NCBI GenBank assembly: GCA_000226015.1 | Contig: JH152675.1 | Location: forward strand, 101,123 to 165,122 | Length of the DNA stretch: 64,000 nt | Direction: 5' to 3' | Origin: Mnemiopsis leidyi | Lineage: Eukaryota; Ctenophora; Tentaculata; Lobata; Bolinopsidae | Shown here: positions 47,801 through 57,859 of the stretch, piece by piece | Layout: each line of letters begins with the position of its first letter | How positions within the stretch are numbered: the first letter of the stretch is position 1 | Translations under genes and position numbers: made by a program | The notes under the pieces: generated by a model | Databases searched by the model: none | What the model was told of the DNA's origin: nothing | What the model saw: only the letters and a program-made list of their open reading frames with translations

Positions 47801-50499
47801 GGGACTAAATGGTGAAGGAACATCATACTATTTCGGTGGGGACCTGACAAAGATGAACATTTTCTCCAAAGAACTGAACTCCAACGAGGTAAAAGAGATG
47901 AGCGACGCGGGGATGTTTAGCTCAGTGGAAATGAACCACGAGGCAAAAAGGCATTTGAAGTGGGAAGATATATTGAAGTTGGAAAGAACAGGCGACGTTG
48001 AAGAATGGGTTATGAGTGGAATGAACTAAACATTATTTAATGAACCTGCAAGTGCAAGATCTAATTGACGGTGAAATAATCGATCCCTCTCAACCTGCCA
48101 CTATGATCGAAATGGTTTTGGATGATTAATTAAATTTTCCCAAAATGATTTTCCGATTTGGTTCACATTTCAATATTGCATCAACTAGAAAAGTGTTTCG
48201 ATTTTCTATTTGAGGGGTTTTCTGTACATGTGCTTCAAGACTTCAGGAAACAAAGAAACTTACTGTTAAATTTGCAGATAAAAGGATGGAGCTTGGACTT
48301 GAAAGTGTCGTCCCATACTCCACTGGTCTCACCCTCTCGGATCTTCCTAAAAATTCTTGCTGCAGTCTGGTGATCCTCCTCTACATTCCACATGTCCGGC
48401 TGTACCTGCTCGTCAGTCTCCTCCCTCTGAAATTTTATAGGTTATTAATATTAGGTTCACATTCTCACCTTCTGTAAGTCTTCCGGTCCTCTGAAATTTT
48501 ATAGGTTATTAGGTTCACAATCTCATCTTCTGTCAAACTCCTTCCTTTTGAAATTTTATAGGTTATTAGGTTCATTATTTCACCTTCTGTCAGTCTCTTT
48601 CCTCTGAAATTTTATAGGTTATTAGGCTCACTATCTCATCTTCTGTCAGTCTCCTCCCTCTGACATTTTATAGGTTATTAGGTTCACAATCTCATCTGCT
48701 CGTCAGTCTTCCTCCTCTGAAATTTGAAAGGTTATTAGGTTCACTATCTCACCTTCTGTCAGTCTCCTTTCTCTGAAATGTTATAGGGTATTAGGTTCAT
48801 TATCTCATCTTCTGTCAGTCTCCTTTCTCAGAAATTTTATAAATTATGATGTTCACAATCTCACTTTCTGTTAGTTGTCTATGTGGGTTTGATCGTGTTG
48901 TGATAAAGTGACACTGCTATCTTGCCATCTATCTGCTTATCTATTTTAATCTTCTGCGTCATTGTGAATGTGATTGTTTTGGAGGCGAAACTAAATTGGG
49001 CATTGCGCTGACAATTTGAAAAAATGCTGAAAACTTACAGTCATCCAGTTTTCGTAACTGTCACTGTCCAAAGTAGTCCCATCAGTCCAAAGCCAGTCCT
49101 CCTCCTCCCAGACCAACTTGCCTGCATCATTTGGTCTAAATGACGTTCTGTTGACTTTTTCCAGGCCTATCCATGCCCAGTTGGTTGCTCCCTCGTACCG
49201 GGTGCCCTGTTTGTGATTAGTGACATTGTAAAAAGTTGCTTATTGCTGTAGCCGTCAAAACGTACTGCCGCACTAATCTGAAGCTGAAGCACTACTCTTT
49301 CAAATATTCAAGTAAATATGAACTCAAGAAATACCTCGAGATCCTCTCCCCCGTATGCCCACTGAAACATGAGGGTCGCTATCTTGTTTTCCAGTTCGGT
49401 GTGTATGCTGGCTAGCTTCCTTCCCCCGGGAGTTGGAAATCCTGAGATGAATCGAAATAAATAAAAGTGAAGATTGAGCAAAAGTGTTCTCGCTGTTAAT
49501 CAAATGGACCAATCAAAGCGAAGATAGGCAAAGTTTGCTTCAGAAAAGGATTTAGCAGTATTGAACAAAGGAGTCCTACTACAAAATGTAATGCCAGGCG
49601 AACAACCAAAATCCAAAATAAACATGAGAAACGAAAAGATATGAGTTTCTAACACCTTATGACTAACAAAAACACAAAACCAAGCCGTTACCCAAAATCA
49701 AGTGCAGTCCGGTATATTTTCGTATATTTTTGTCTATGTTAGCTTTAAATCGTTTTTCACGTTTCCAGTATGACATGACTTATAGTTATATGTCTCAACT
49801 TACCGATCCACGTACTGTTTTCACATAATTGCTTCGCCGTTTCATAGTCGGTCAAATCCTTGTGAACAGAAAACCCGCATGCTGAAATGAAACATATTGT
49901 GTCCAAAATTCTAAAGGCACATCGAAATTAATTATAATTTAAGATCACCATGAGACTCGCCCAAATATAAGCCCAAACATCAGATGAACTTAGTATGCTA
50001 TGGAACTTGAACTAAATGATGCTCTATGAAACTTGGACTATTGGACTAACTGCAATAAGCTATAAATCTTGAACTAACTGATGTGCTTTAAAAATTGAAC
50101 TAATACTGCAATGTGCTATAGAACTTGAAGTAATACTGATGCTCTATGAAACTTGAACTAAGTAATAAGCTTTAGAACGTGAACTAACTGATGTGCTATA
50201 AAACTTGAACTAAGTAATAAGCTATAAATCTTGAACTAACTGATATGCTATAAAACTTGAACTAAGTAATAAGCTATAAATCTTGAACTAACTGATATGC
50301 TATAAAACTTGAACTATAACTGATATGCTATAAAACTTGAACTAATACTGATATGCTTTAAAACTTGAACTAACTGGCATGAGCATTGAAAGGAGTTGCA
50401 GACTTATCCAGCCTGGCAAGCTCGGCTACTGTATTCTCCACCAGAGGAGTCCAGATAGCATTCTTTATCTTCTCCTCCAGCTGTATCTCCTCCTCGACC
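41802..50499 (-). CDS. Two-domain C-type lectin with Lys/Ala/Glu-rich helical tail (first exon uncertain)
   Basis: Nine exons in phase: 50499-50375, 49881-49804, 49441-49335, 49206-49039, 48426-48264, 43494-43310, 43117-42991, 42729-42625, 42472-41802 (stop). They give ~575 residues. A short coiled stalk (EEEIQLEEKIKNAIW) leads into CTLD1, with WAWIGLEKVN, WLWTDGTTL and GVWDDTFKSKLHPFICKF. CTLD2 has WHEAKADCERRGFYFAKI, WIGATDLKASGDFEFYDG and WDDSYGNDWNRPYACQC. The outer Cys pair is kept in each, while the inner-loop Cys positions are replaced in both. A carbohydrate EPN/QPD motif is absent or altered (QHDN in CTLD2). The last exon encodes ~150 residues of KKxAKK-type repeats with no Pro or Gly, a likely single alpha-helix, then an acidic end with two WTP motifs. 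Exon 50499 begins in phase 2, so an upstream exon is missing. It may be the signal-peptide exon at 54.5 kb. The pentraxin gene lies in the 48264-43494 intron on the other strand. Confidence 0.8.
44630..44715. repeat. tactgatgactggaactt tandem repeat
   Basis: Alternating gatgactggaacttactgaatac and tggaacttactgaatac units, about four in all. Confidence 0.8.
44768..44865 (+). pseudogene. Decayed pentraxin fragment
   Basis: ctggagacaatcaactggta followed by a diverged equivalent of the tggcgtgtttatcacaatgg and gagagaaaactacacctggg stretch of the intact gene. It is more diverged than the 40.3-kb copy, so older. Confidence 0.65.
45330..45535. repeat. ~96-bp direct duplication
   Basis: Two adjacent copies of tttgtgcgtgttttgggtca ... 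ggaggagtcgactccaataa with only a few differences, just upstream of the pentraxin gene. Confidence 0.92.
45903..48029 (+). CDS. Secreted protein with two tandem pentraxin domains (~470 aa)
   Basis: Exon 1 is 45903-45986, encoding signal peptide MANIRIYFLLALTIYQYLADG, donor phase 0. Exon 2 is 46707-48029, after CCTTTCAG, phase 0. Each ~200-residue domain has the pentraxin/LamG-like jellyroll pattern: SPEKTGSYIELQP, LSVCAWVKKL, the signature HHCSTWRRSTGTWRVYHNG (pentraxin HxCxS/TW), GGTLELxGYLVIGDEAK and YYFGGxLTKMNIFSKELN. The two Cys of the conserved disulfide (SVCAW and HHCSTW) are present in both. The domains are almost identical at DNA level over long stretches, so the duplication or conversion is recent. 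Pentraxins are secreted, calcium-dependent pattern-recognition proteins, often acting with lectins. The gene sits within an intron of the C-type lectin gene, opposite strand; its stop is ~235 bp from the next lectin exon. A few short sequences upstream (46138, 46257) resemble the exon start taacctctgtattg and may be remnants of further copies. Confidence 0.88.
48430..48860 (-). repeat. ~57-bp tandem repeat copying a lectin splice acceptor and exon edge
   Basis: On the minus strand each unit reads cctataaaatttcag then agg(g)aggagactgac. It repeats the acceptor and first ~16 bases of the lectin exon starting at 48426. About eight degenerate units run away from the exon into the intron. Confidence 0.88.
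49960..50374 (-). repeat. Tandem repeat starting at a lectin splice donor
   Basis: Degenerate units of ~27-33 bp (minus strand: gttagttcaagttttatagc atatca) begin with the donor GCCA|GTTAGTTCAAG of the exon ending at 50375 and fill most of the intron. Confidence 0.82.
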
Positions 50500-51445
50500 C
50501 TGGAGTTGTAGATTACACAGATGTTAGGTTAGAGATTAGTTTTACAGTTTAGTGTAATTTCAGAAACATTTTTCTTTCAAAATCAAATCGATGGATAATG
50601 TCAAATTTTAGTGTTACTTAATGCAATTTAATTGAAATTGTTTTTCTTCCTCCTTTTAAGATATTAAAGAGTTGAAATTATAAGAGATATAAACAATTAG
50701 ATCGACGTTCGGAGAGATCAATTAATCGGAGTTAGTTATAAAACCATCAATTATGTACATGTCAGATATTTTAAAAATTACACGTTTAAATAACTGAACC
50801 AATTATATACGGTAATAACGTTAGAGAGGAGACGGTAATCGTCAGTAAAGCGGTGATCAGAAGAACCAACATCAGTGAACTAAACAACTAACTAAGTTCT
50901 CGGTTTTCTCTTTCAGTCTCTGAACCTGATTGCAGGGGCGTTCCCAGGTTTAATCTCATGGAAGATTCCTGAAAATCCACCTGGACTGTTTTAGTTTAAT
51001 GGTGTTTTGGAGTCTCATTTTTTTGAGCATCACATTGAATCCCTGCTGTTCGGTTTCCTATCATCCAGACGGGCACTTATCATGGCTCTCTACTATACGG
51101 TCCCCGACTATACGGTCCCCTTAGAATTTTGCGAAACTGTCGTGGAATGACTCATGAGAAATAAAAAAGAGGGATGATTTTTTTATTTAAGGGTCCCATA
51201 TCTCATTCCTATATAATCTTTATTCGTGATATTCTTCATTCTATATTCAAAATCGAGGGTATATGCTTGACTACCGAAAAAAAATTATGAGATAGTGTGA
51301 GATTTCTTTTAAAACTTTTGTTTAAGCGAAAAAGCTACCTATAACTCCTAACAGTTGTTTCTATGTCGATTTGGAAAAATTATGTCTGCAGCCTTCGAAG
51401 ACAGTTATGGAATATCATGAAATAGTGCTGATTAATCAACAAAGC
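50500..51445. other. Upstream of first visible lectin exon, no exon seen
   Basis: No signal-peptide-like exon with a phase 2 donor was found in this AT-rich stretch on the minus strand. Confidence 0.4.
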
Positions 51446-51449
51446 TGGA

Positions 51450-51670
51450 TCTAAATGGGTTGGTGGTGTAGTGGTATATACCCCGACTTTCCATGCAGGA
51501 GATCCGGGGTTCGAGTCCCAGATCCGCCGATCCTAGAGGAGTGCGCTGAGGGCATTTGCCGATGCAATCTTTTTCGGTTGATTCAGCTGAATGACCGGGA
51601 AACCATGATTGAGGGTTAAATGAGGAGCCGAAGAGGGTCTCCGTTAAAGAATCTTCCAGGAGCCCCTCAG
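51450..51670 (+). mobile_element. tRNA-Gly-derived SINE
   Basis: The head resembles tRNA-Gly(UCC): A-box tggtgtagtggtatatacc, TTTCCAT anticodon loop, B-box ggttcgagtcc, and an acceptor stem that still mostly pairs, but the anticodon stem has mismatches. It is followed by a ~140-bp non-tRNA tail ending gtctccgttaaagaatcttcc. The tail is shared with the 39.2-kb copy, so this is a SINE and not a tRNA gene. Confidence 0.75.
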
Positions 51671-52029
51671 TATGACAGTATAAGTGTAACAATAATACAA
51701 ACTACAAAAATACAGATACCTTCCTAGCATCTCCCGAAAACTTGTGGGTATTCAATGATTTCGATGTTACAAAGTAACGGTACAAAGTAACGGTACAAAG
51801 TCGCTGTATTTTTTTCTTGACCGTCTCACTCTCAGCTTTGTTAATTCATGACCTCTTCCGCCTGTCAGCTCTTCGAAATCTTGTTGACGTGTTTTGTCCT
51901 TTGATTCCTCTTATTTCATAATCATTACTGATCTTCTAAGCTTGTCAATATTAATATAATATAACTACACAAACCTGCTTCTGATTTATCAACTTTCCGC
52001 CAATTAACACCTTAAGATATCAAGATGTG

Positions 52030-52190
52030 TTTGTAAATGTAAGTGAACGTACGTCCATGGTAGAGATACTGAAAGTGAAGATTCATATTCGAGCATGAAA
52101 CTGAGATGAAGATGTGTTTGTAAATGTGAGTGAACGTCCATGGTAGAGATACTGAAAGTGAAGATTCATATTCGAGCATGAAACCATGCA
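52030..52190. repeat. Direct duplication of ~80-90 bp
   Basis: gatgtgtttgtaaatg ... ccatggtagagatactgaaa ... attcgagcatgaaac occurs twice in tandem with one small indel. Confidence 0.92.
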
Positions 52191-52789
52191 CCAGGCCATG
52201 AGTACGAGACTTTCACCCTAGCAGATTTTGGATATGCGAGGCTTTCATACTCATATAGCGACAAGAATTTTGAAGATTAGCTAAGTTATTTGTAATCAAT
52301 AATACATGATTGATAACTGATCAGTCCAATAGCAATTTCATTTAAATGTTTCCAACTTTCCCATATTTACTTATTTGCAGTTTACCAGTCAGTTTGACAT
52401 AGGCACAAGCTGAGTCGAGGGAATGCAGACCACCTCTAAGCCCTTTTAAATTTGCTGCAAGGATATCACATTACAGTACTGAATAAATGTAGTGTAGAAA
52501 TAGTTTAAAACTTTCTGGTATGAAATAGTTAAAATAGTTTGTGTTTAAAACTTTCTGGTTTTACGTAACGTCAGTCCCATGATGATGGTATGGATTTCAA
52601 AGTTAAACTTGTTTAATTGGGCAATGTGCTGGTTGTAAACGTTTTTAGGTTGACCTTTGTACGGCAGCGCGCACCCTCCCAACATTTTAATCGCTTTGAA
52701 TGAGGGTCGGACAAAGTCAGACAAGTTGACCTTAATAATAAGTTTGTCTCCGCATGATTCTGTATGAACTTCTGGACAAGAGCGATTGT

Positions 52790-52852
52790 CACGGTGATAC
52801 CGACTCTCGCAGCTTCCTTAGAACGGTGGATGGATATAATCTCGTCAAAAGA
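52790..52852 (+). mobile_element. Diverged type a repeat copy
   Basis: cacggtgataccgactctcg cagc ... ggatggatataatctcgtca, a mutated version of the element at 40.2 and 55.9 kb. Confidence 0.55.
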
Positions 52853-53814
52853 ACGATAGAGTACAAAATTTTGTAAAAAATCCACGTCACAACTACTATA
52901 CATATATAGTTCGGTAAAGTTGAACTTACAACTATATCAATATGATTAAAATCAAATATGAGCCAAAACGGTTTTACTTTTACTTCTTATTAATGCAAAT
53001 TTAAGTTTTGTAACGACAGTCTAGTAACGCGGTACCAAAACAAGATTTTCATTTGATATGATTATGATAAAAAAAAGGCAAACAACATGATATCAACGTA
53101 ATGACGTCTTTGCACAAAGGTTGAAATTTATGTTATGAATGAAATTTACGTTATAAATATGTAAAATTGAAACTATGATAAGCTGAACTGTTTTCAGTTT
53201 TTACTAAACATAAGTCTGAGATTTATTTTCGTCTGTAACTGCATTATCTTAAAGCTTTTAAATTTATATTTTAACGGCTGTTGAGCATTAAAACGTAAAA
53301 CATAATTTGCACATTTATTTTGTATTTTTAGTCATCCTCTTTATGTATAAGGTATATATCGTTAATTTTACGTTTGAAAAAGAGAAAGGGTTTAGTTTGG
53401 TAAAGAACAATTAAATCTGAGTTTTGACCTAAATCGAGATTTGAGTACACATAATTGTAATCACATTCTCATAGCTTAATGATTAAAAACATGAATGTTT
53501 TGGAAATTGGGGTAAATTGGATAATCCGCAAAATCAATTTCAGACGTTAACTTATAGCTAGAAGTTAATCATATGAATATAATTAAAAGCCTATTTGGTT
53601 TATGGTGTTGTAAATATGGCCTTCTTTGAAAGTTTTATAATAAATATCCACAGTGCATCGATAAAAGTTTGAGTAGTCATAATTCAAAAAATGTAAAATA
53701 TCAAGTATTAATATAGTCATGTATCTCATTTCTTAACATATGATCCGGTCGTTTTCCGAGCAGGTTTCCAATTCACCCCTCCTATTTCGTGTTTTAAGGT
53801 TGATCAACGACTAA
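52853..53814. other. AT-rich intergenic, no gene
   Basis: Nothing recognised; 3' flank of the peptide-precursor gene. Confidence 0.5.
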
Positions 53815-54521
53815 CTATTTCTCCTCCTTCACTTCTCCTCTGCAGCCTGATCCAGCCCAGCCTGGTGGACACATCGTCTGTCGCTTCTCTAACTGTTCCT
53901 CTCCAAGATTTTTCCTGCATCGTCTTCCGGCATTGCCCGGAGGACACATCATCTGTCGCTTCTCTAACTGTTCCTCTCCAAGATTTTTCCTGCATATTCT
54001 TCCGGCACGGCCTGGTGGACACATCATCTGTCGCTTCTCTAACTGTTCTTCTCCAAGATTTTTCCTGCATCGTCTTCCGGCACGGCCAGGAGGACATAAC
54101 ATCTGTCGTTCTTCAAGTTCGAGCTCTTCAGATTTTGTCTGGGCGATAATTTCCCCCGTGTCTATATCTAAGTTCACTTGCGGCGCCACCTTCATTTCGG
54201 CACTGAAAATGAAACACACTTTCAAAGTTTAGAAGCAGAAGTAAAATGATGATTAATTTTTAACCAGACCTCGAAACTTTCTGCTGTGTGCAGGGGCCTC
54301 AACAAACAAATTTATCTCGTATGAACTTTAACGACCAAAATTTATAATTTTTATCACTCTAAAATAAAATATAAATTCTTGTACAGGTTTGTCGATGAAA
54401 TATAACTTTAAAAGGAACCTTAAATAAGTTTCTCACCACACGTCAGTTAAGGAAGACAGAGCAATGAGGGTTACCCAGTATAGGATCGTTCTTGACATGG
54501 TGGTTTTATACATGCACCCGT
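53815..54521 (-). CDS. Secreted precursor with four Cys-loop peptide repeats (~149 aa), neuropeptide-like
   Basis: Exon 1 coding is 54498-54437: MSRTILYWVTLIALSSLTDV, a signal peptide; an in-frame ATG at 54513 would add five residues. The exon opens at 54521 after TTTCCAACAG, so a 5' UTR exon or trans-spliced leader is likely. Exon 2 is 54202-53815, phase matched, rebuilding a Cys codon. After an acidic spacer (EELELEE) come four 25-residue repeats: RQMLCPPGRAGRRCRK, KRQMMCPPGRAGRICRK, KRQMMCPPGNAGRRCRK, KRQTMCPPGWAGSGC. The spacer NLGEEQLE separates them. Cys-x8-Cys is invariant while loop residues vary. Lys-Arg before Gln would give pyroglutamate-starting, ring-closed peptides. Cnidarian and other invertebrate neuropeptide or toxin precursors have this layout. 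Alternative: the repeat resembles the end of EGF domains (CxPGxxGxxC), so it could be a stalk. It may also serve as the 5' end of the lectin gene 3.3 kb downstream. I recognise no known family. Confidence 0.7.
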
Positions 54522-54757
54522 CTGTTGGAAAGAAGGGAGAGTAAATATAACAACAAATGTAATACAAAACAACATTCAAGCCAAAAGCAGGAAAGTTTGA
54601 TTGTGATATATTGCAATGAACAATTCCTTTAAATTTAAAGGATGATTAAATTTAAAGGATAATTGAATTTAAAGGATAATTAATTGCAGTTAACTGCTTA
54701 ATCCCTAAACTCAAAACTCATCGGTACTTGTCAAATAGATTTCTTGATTTAAATTAA

Positions 54758-54868
54758 TATTTATGCTGACGTTTCAGAGAATAAAGAACTTTAGAACTAC
54801 GGGTTTTCACTTTATGCTGACGTTTCAGAGAATAAAGTACTTTAGAACTACGGATTTTCACTTGTTGC
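54758..54868. repeat. ~50-bp direct duplication
   Basis: ttatgctgacgtttcagaga ... actttagaactacgg..ttttcact occurs twice in tandem. Confidence 0.9.
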
Positions 54869-55724
54869 AACAACGGTATGACAACTATCACCTATATCGT
54901 CCTATTTATTTTGAAACTGAAAGTTTCGAAGAAAGCGTTATTACCACACCATCTGTCGATCTCTTCTAAATTTTTAATGGAGCATTCTAAAAATATTCTC
55001 TTTTATCTCCAAGTTCTATTTGATTCGGTTTTAAGAACTTAGTCTAATCAAGCTAGACATTGTCTCTGTTCATTCTAAAAATTTCACAAAAAATATTTTC
55101 TCATACGAAATTACGACGAGAAGAAATTCTTACAACAGTCATCCATACTACACTACGAGTATATGACAATAGAATCATCAGCGGTTGTTCTGTAAGATTC
55201 ATCTCCGAATCAATCTCATGGGATTCCGACTCACAGCTATATGAGCAAGCTGTAGACCTGTCATGACTATAAGGCTGGGGTGCGGTTGATTTGCTCCGTA
55301 ATCCTAGTGTCACCTCTTTCTTCGTATTACTATTGGTGGGATAACTGTCACATTACTCTTTAATTATTGGACATTCCTCCGGAATAATAGGACTGCAAAC
55401 GTGTCATCGACATATAGTTATCTTAATTCCTTGGATTTGCCTACGAACCTCAGTCTGTGTTGCTCTGCGACACAGATCGGAGAGACCATAGAGAGAACCA
55501 CGTCACACAGGTGCAAATATTGGATATAAGCTGCATATCAATATGGGAGGTCCTCAGATTCAAATTCGGAATATGATTGAAAAACTAATAAACTTGAACT
55601 CAGGTCCAATATGATTATTTAATCGTCGTCGATGGGAACAATGATCGGATTTTGAAGACACAACAAGACAATCTAGAACTAAAAAATATATTTATAGATC
55701 TAGATTCAAGATTGTACTTACGGT
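54869..55724. other. Intergenic, no gene
   Basis: Only short unsupported frames; no exon with good splice context. Confidence 0.5.
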
Positions 55725-57240
55725 AACACGTTAGAACAAACTGTGTTGTATTGTACTTTTAGTTTGCCTTGCGCGGGGGCTGCCGCTTCGCGGCAGCAGG
55801 TCAGGCAACGTCTGACAACTATTAGTTACGGTAACACGTTACACTTACAATAAACTGTGTTGTATTGTACAGTAACTTGTCGCGGTGATACCCGACTCAC
55901 GCAGCTAAAGTTAGAACAGTAGACGGATATAATCTCGTCAAACGGTAACACGTTAGAACAAACTGTGTTTTGTAGGTTGATAACCTACTGTTGCGGCCAT
56001 CACGCGCTCTCACGCATTTCTGGCCTGGCGACGAAATTTTATTTTAGACGGTAACACGTCAGAACAAACGGTGTTATATTGTACTTGTAGTTACGGCGTT
56101 ATAACAAGCTGTGTTGTATTGTACTTTGGCGCGGCTAGACTGAGACGGATATCATTTCCTCAATGTTGGCTTATCAACCTGTATGCATATGCGTGGCCAT
56201 GGCCTGGCTCATAATATGGACTGGTGGTCATGTCAATAGCTCGCTCTTGTAGGTTGATAACCTACTGTCGCGGCCATCACGCGCGTATTCTTGACGAGAT
56301 GTTGTCGCGGTGATACCCGACTCACGCAGCTAGACGGATATAATCTCGTCAAGACGAGATGATATCCGTCTAACGTTCTAACGAGGAGAGCAAAAAACTG
56401 CGAGCCGCGCGCGGGTCGGGTAACATCTCGACAAGCGTATTCACGCAACGCAATTCTGGTCTGGCGCATTGCCCGTTAATATTCATGTACATGCTCACCA
56501 TGCACCATCCCGTTAACGGGTGATGCGCGTCCAGAAATGCGTGAGAGCGCGTGATGGCCGCGACAGTAGGTTGTCAACCTATGCACTATGACCTACAAAC
56601 CATCCCGCAACGTGAGACAATGTGGCGCGGCGCGCAGACGGGCTGCCTGGTGGCGCGACGCGCGCAAAATGACTTAATTGGTTAGAGCAACGCCTGGCAA
56701 TAGGTTGCTTGACGTTTTGTGGTTCTGACTTTGATTCTTCTCCATCTCAATTAGAATAAAATATAAAGTAGTAATGCGCCGCACAGGGACTGCTACGAGT
56801 TATACTTTTTGTTTTGGACCGAATATTGCCGGATTCTATTTGTTCACCTCACCTTGTCTGACTTTTCCGACCCTTATCATATTCCCGGAGAATAAAATGA
56901 CGGGAGGGTGCGTGCTGCTGTACAAACCTAACCAGGTGCTTACGCCGCGCGCAGCGCGGTCACAACGGGTCACAACGTCAAACGTGAGACAGACTACCTC
57001 AGGACTGATCTGCCCGGTTTAATAGGGCTGTCAAACTGAAATAATTTTAACATCGATAAAAACCTGATCACACATATTTTAAGACAGTCCGGGCACTTTC
57101 ATTCATTATTGTTAATTCTTTTTATTCCGTGAAACAGAGATGTATTTACATGTACATGTTGCAGGTTTTGTCGCGGTGATACCCGACTCACGCAGCTAAA
57201 GCTGAACGGTAGACGGATATAATCTCCTCAATTACAGGCT
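55725..57240. mobile_element. Cluster of short MITE-like repeats (types a, b, c), direct and inverted
   Basis: Type a (tcgcggtgatacccgactca ... agacggatataatctcgtca) is at about 55878, 56304 and 57170, with an inverted piece near 56352. Type b (taggttgataacctactgtc gcggccatcacgcg ... tttctggcctggcg) is at about 55974 and 56250, inverted near 56520-56580. Type c (acggtaacacgttagaacaa actgtgttgtattgtact) is at about 55730, 55830, 55940, 56048 and 56090. Alternating orientation and GC-rich hairpins suggest a non-autonomous foldback-type DNA element. No transposase is visible. Confidence 0.65.
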
Positions 57241-57859
57241 ATGATTTGCCTAAATTTGTACAGACTGTTTAGAACAACCATACTTAGCATCAATTGCCTT
57301 AACAGGATCTGCAATCTGATGAGCCAATATTATTGCAGACTTAACCTATCCAGGTGCTTTTGTGAAGTGCTCAAAACGGGTCTGGTTAGAGCGATTGCAG
57401 ACAAAAGAAAGAAAAACGGCAGTATCTTGTTACCCCTGGCCCCGAAGGATGGTTTCGCACGTACCTGGGCTTCTAAATTTGCGAAACTGCTTACTAGAAT
57501 TTTTGTTAAATCGGGATCAATGTACTGTTTTTAAGGCCCTTAATTTTTAAGTTTTGGTAACATTGTTTTCCTATACTTTTGAGGGGTTTGAAAAAGGTCG
57601 ACCTTTACTGTTCCTCTCCAGTTTCCTATTTGTATTTGCTAGAGTGGCGAAGCATACTAGGCCAGCCAATATGGCGCCTCTCGGCGGTAAAAAAGGTGCC
57701 CTAGTGGCGCCCCTGGTATGACTTACACATGCTACCTGCACCGCTGCTATGCCTTATGACACGCTCAAAAGCACTTTGGTTAGAGCAAGGTCCAGACCGA
57801 TAGGGGGTAGATACCATTTTGCCACCCAAACACACAACTAGGGGTGGGTCAAAGGGTTC

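Noticed and set aside
51457-51530. Functional tRNA-Gly gene
   Set aside because: Anticodon stem mismatches and the attached SINE tail shared with 39.2 kb indicate a SINE head.
52613-52903. 96-codon minus-strand frame
   Set aside because: It overlaps a dispersed type a repeat and has no family or splice support.
53804-54097. Alternative frame of the peptide exon encoding SWPCRKTMQEKSWRGTVREATDD repeats in shortened view
   Set aside because: It is repetitive only because the underlying DNA is; it lacks a signal peptide and does not match the phase of the upstream exon.
56676-56745. tRNA-like stretch ggttagagcaacgcctggca ... ggttctgactttgattctt
   Set aside because: Only A- and B-box resemblance; no cloverleaf could be drawn. 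Similar tggttagagc strings at 57.39 and 57.78 kb suggest chance or another short repeat.
57241-57534. 97-codon plus-strand frame
   Set aside because: No recognisable domain, adjacent to mobile repeats, no signal peptide or splice evidence.
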